6,183 bases of DNA from Thermogutta sp. (GTDB lineage Bacteria > Planctomycetota > Planctomycetia > Pirellulales > Thermoguttaceae). Below are positions 4,766-6,183 of this stretch, one piece after another. How positions within the stretch are numbered: position 1 is the stretch's first letter; the number at the start of each line of letters is the position of its first letter. The position numbers and the translations under genes were made by a program. The notes beneath the pieces were generated by a model. It was not told the origin of the DNA. It did no database searches and saw only the letters and a program-made list of their open reading frames with translations. Where the stretch lies: NCBI GenBank assembly GCA_012798155.1, contig JAAZNR010000208.1, forward strand, positions 1-6,183, read 5' to 3'.

Positions 4766-6183
4766 TCACTGCTCGGCGCGGCTGCCAAAGCGGCGGCGGG
4801 CGGCCTCCAGTCGCGCGGCGACCTCGCTCTTGCCCAGGATGGCCAGCGTCTCGAACAGCCCCAGGCCCACGGTCCGGCCGGTGAGCGCCACCCGCAACGG
4901 ATGGATGATCCCGCCGATCTTGATCCCCTCGTTTTCGGCGAACTTGTGCAGGGCCTCTTCGAGCGGCGCGGGGAGGAACGGCTCGACCTCGGCCAGGGTC
5001 TCCGCCGCGCGAGCCAGAAGCTCAGCCGCCCCCGCCGCCTGGAGGTGCTTTTCCGCCGCCTTGGGGTCGAACTCCAATTGTTCGTAGGGGAGGAAGAACT
5101 CGGGATAGTTGAGGATCTCGCCGGCCACGCGGAGCCGATCGCCCGCCGCCTCGACCACCCGTCTTACCCGCTCGTGCACTTCCGGCCCAAGGTCCGCCGG
5201 TATCCAGCCTGCCTGACGCAGGTACGGGATGGCGGCCTCCGCTCGCTCCGCAAGCGGCAACTGCTGCATGTGGCGCTGCTGAAAGGCCATCAGTTTCTTG
5301 GGATCGAAGGCCGCCGGGGCCTTGTTCACGCGGTCCAGGGAGAAGGCCGCGATCAATTCCCGCCGCGAAAAGTGCTCCGTGCGATCGTCCAGCGACCAGC
5401 CCAAAAGGGCCAGGTAATTGACGACCGCCTCCGGCAGGAAGCCGACGATGCGATAGAAGTCCACGACCACGGGATTGAAGAGGTCGTCGGAGGCCGCCAG
5501 GCCGATCCGCCGGGCGATGCCGCGGCCCAGGTCCATCAGCTCGGCGAAATCGCGGTTTTTCAGGTACTTTTCCAGCTTCCGCTTGCTGAGCTTGGTCTTG
5601 CTGCCCGGCTCGGCCACGAACGGCAGGTGCGCGAATTGCGGCGGCTCGTGTCCCAGGGCTTGGAGGATGAACACCTGCCGCGGCGTGTTGGAGAGGTGCT
5701 CCTCCGCCCGAATCACGTGCGTGATGCCCATCGCGTGATCGTCCACCGCGCTGGCCAGGTGATAGAGCACGGAACCGTCGGACCGCCGGATCACGTGATC
5801 CTGCTCCTGGCTCCAATCGAACTCCACGTCGCCGCGGATCAGGTCGTGGATCACCAGCTTGCCTTCCCGGGGAATCTTGAGCCGCACCACGGGCAAGCGG
5901 CCTTGGGCGCGGAATCGGGCCTCATCCTCCGGCGTCTCGGCCATGAAACGGCGGCTGTAGACGAAGGGGCGTTTTTCGGCCTGGGCGGCCTCCCGCTCGG
6001 CCTGAATCTCCTCCGGCGCGGCGAAATCCTTGTAGGCCTTGCCCGACGCCAGCAGCGATTCCACGGCCGCCGCGTAGATGTCCCGCCGCTGCGACTGGTG
6101 GTACGGACCGCAGGGACCGCCCGCCTCCGGCCCCTCGTCCCAGTCGATCCCCAGCCACCGCAGGCCGTCCAAAATCGGCTGCA
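4766..6183 (-). CDS. gltX: Glutamyl-tRNA synthetase (GluRS), N-terminus beyond the right edge
   Basis: This enzyme ligates glutamate to tRNA(Glu) in the cytoplasm. The 471 visible codons begin inside the catalytic domain ([18 protein letters not shown]); roughly the first 55-70 residues, with the first signature motif, lie outside the window. The TTG at 6170-6172 is an internal Leu codon and not a start, because the conserved frame continues to the edge. Counting from that Leu as 1, [12 protein letters not shown] is at 18-29, [13 protein letters not shown] at 154-166, and the second class I signature KLSKR at 194-198 (bases 5579-5593). The helical anticodon-binding region follows, ending with [13 protein letters not shown] (424-436) and FETLAILGK (440-448), typical of full-length GluRS and absent from the short GluQ-type paralogs. 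The zinc-binding cysteines of the E. coli enzyme are not present: the only Cys visible is at 21. About 30 extra residues appear between KLSKR and FLPEA (245-249). Confidence 0.96.
   Translation of the reverse strand, partial: QPILDGLRWLGIDWDEGPEAGGPCGPYHQSQRRDIYAAAVESLLASGKAYKDFAAPEEIQAEREAAQAEKRPFVYSRRFMAETPEDEARFRAQGRLPVVRLKIPREGKLVIHDLIRGDVEFDWSQEQDHVIRRSDGSVLYHLASAVDDHAMGITHVIRAEEHLSNTPRQVFILQALGHEPPQFAHLPFVAEPGSKTKLSKRKLEKYLKNRDFAELMDLGRGIARRIGLAASDDLFNPVVVDFYRIVGFLPEAVVNYLALLGWSLDDRTEHFSRRELIAAFSLDRVNKAPAAFDPKKLMAFQQRHMQQLPLAERAEAAIPYLRQAGWIPADLGPEVHERVRRVVEAAGDRLRVAGEILNYPEFFLPYEQLEFDPKAAEKHLQAAGAAELLARAAETLAEVEPFLPAPLEEALHKFAENEGIKIGGIIHPLRVALTGRTVGLGLFETLAILGKSEVAARLEAARRRFGSRAEQ

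Noticed and set aside
3108..5087. 659-codon open frame on the plus strand opposite glnS and gltX
   Set aside because: It lies antisense to two well-conserved synthetase genes and across their gap. Such mirror frames are common opposite GC-rich codons, and the translation is low-complexity (rich in Ala, Val, Asp, His) with no recognisable domain.
6170..6172. TTG as the start codon of gltX
   Set aside because: The frame continues upstream to the window edge with the conserved residues QPI, and a start here would lack the first ATP-binding motif that every GluRS needs.

Overview
The window looks like a stretch of a GC-rich (by eye about 65 % G+C) bacterial chromosome, most probably a planctomycete. 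Three things point that way, none of them decisive: a secreted Gly/Pro-rich protein with several EF-hand loops, a glutamyl-tRNA synthetase that carries extra sequence after its KLSKR signature, and intergenic hairpins of the type CCGCCGGC-GTAA-GCCGGCGG next to CTTCGCTCCGCTACGACCCC-type repeats, which I associate from memory with that phylum. The assignment is inference.

Layout, left to right. Bases 1-398 hold no gene I can defend: an ambiguous open stretch at the edge, then a tandem array of a 17-bp unit (about 155-247), then the leader of the first gene. Bases 399-1598 (+) encode a secreted calcium-binding protein with five EF-hand loops. Bases 1599-2058 separate two convergent genes and are packed with short repeats: a 23-bp tandem array, three hairpins with a GTAA loop, two 108-nt direct copies of a composite element and a 20-bp tandem duplication. 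Bases 2059-6183 (-) hold three genes read leftwards: gltX (glutamyl-tRNA synthetase, its N-terminus cut off by the right edge), glnS (glutaminyl-tRNA synthetase) and a class I SAM-dependent methyltransferase that starts within the glnS stop codon (TGATG overlap).

How they fit together. gltX and glnS supply Glu-tRNA(Glu) and Gln-tRNA(Gln) by direct charging; their adjacency and same direction suggest co-expression, although a gap of about 155 bases with a hairpin and an 8-bp direct repeat leaves room for a separate signal in front of glnS. The methyltransferase is probably translationally coupled to glnS, but its substrate cannot be read from sequence. The EF-hand gene is independent and convergent. 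The protein-coding content is mostly ordinary housekeeping. The part most worth a second look is the repeat cluster at 1621-1994, where hairpin arms differ only by substitutions that keep base pairing.
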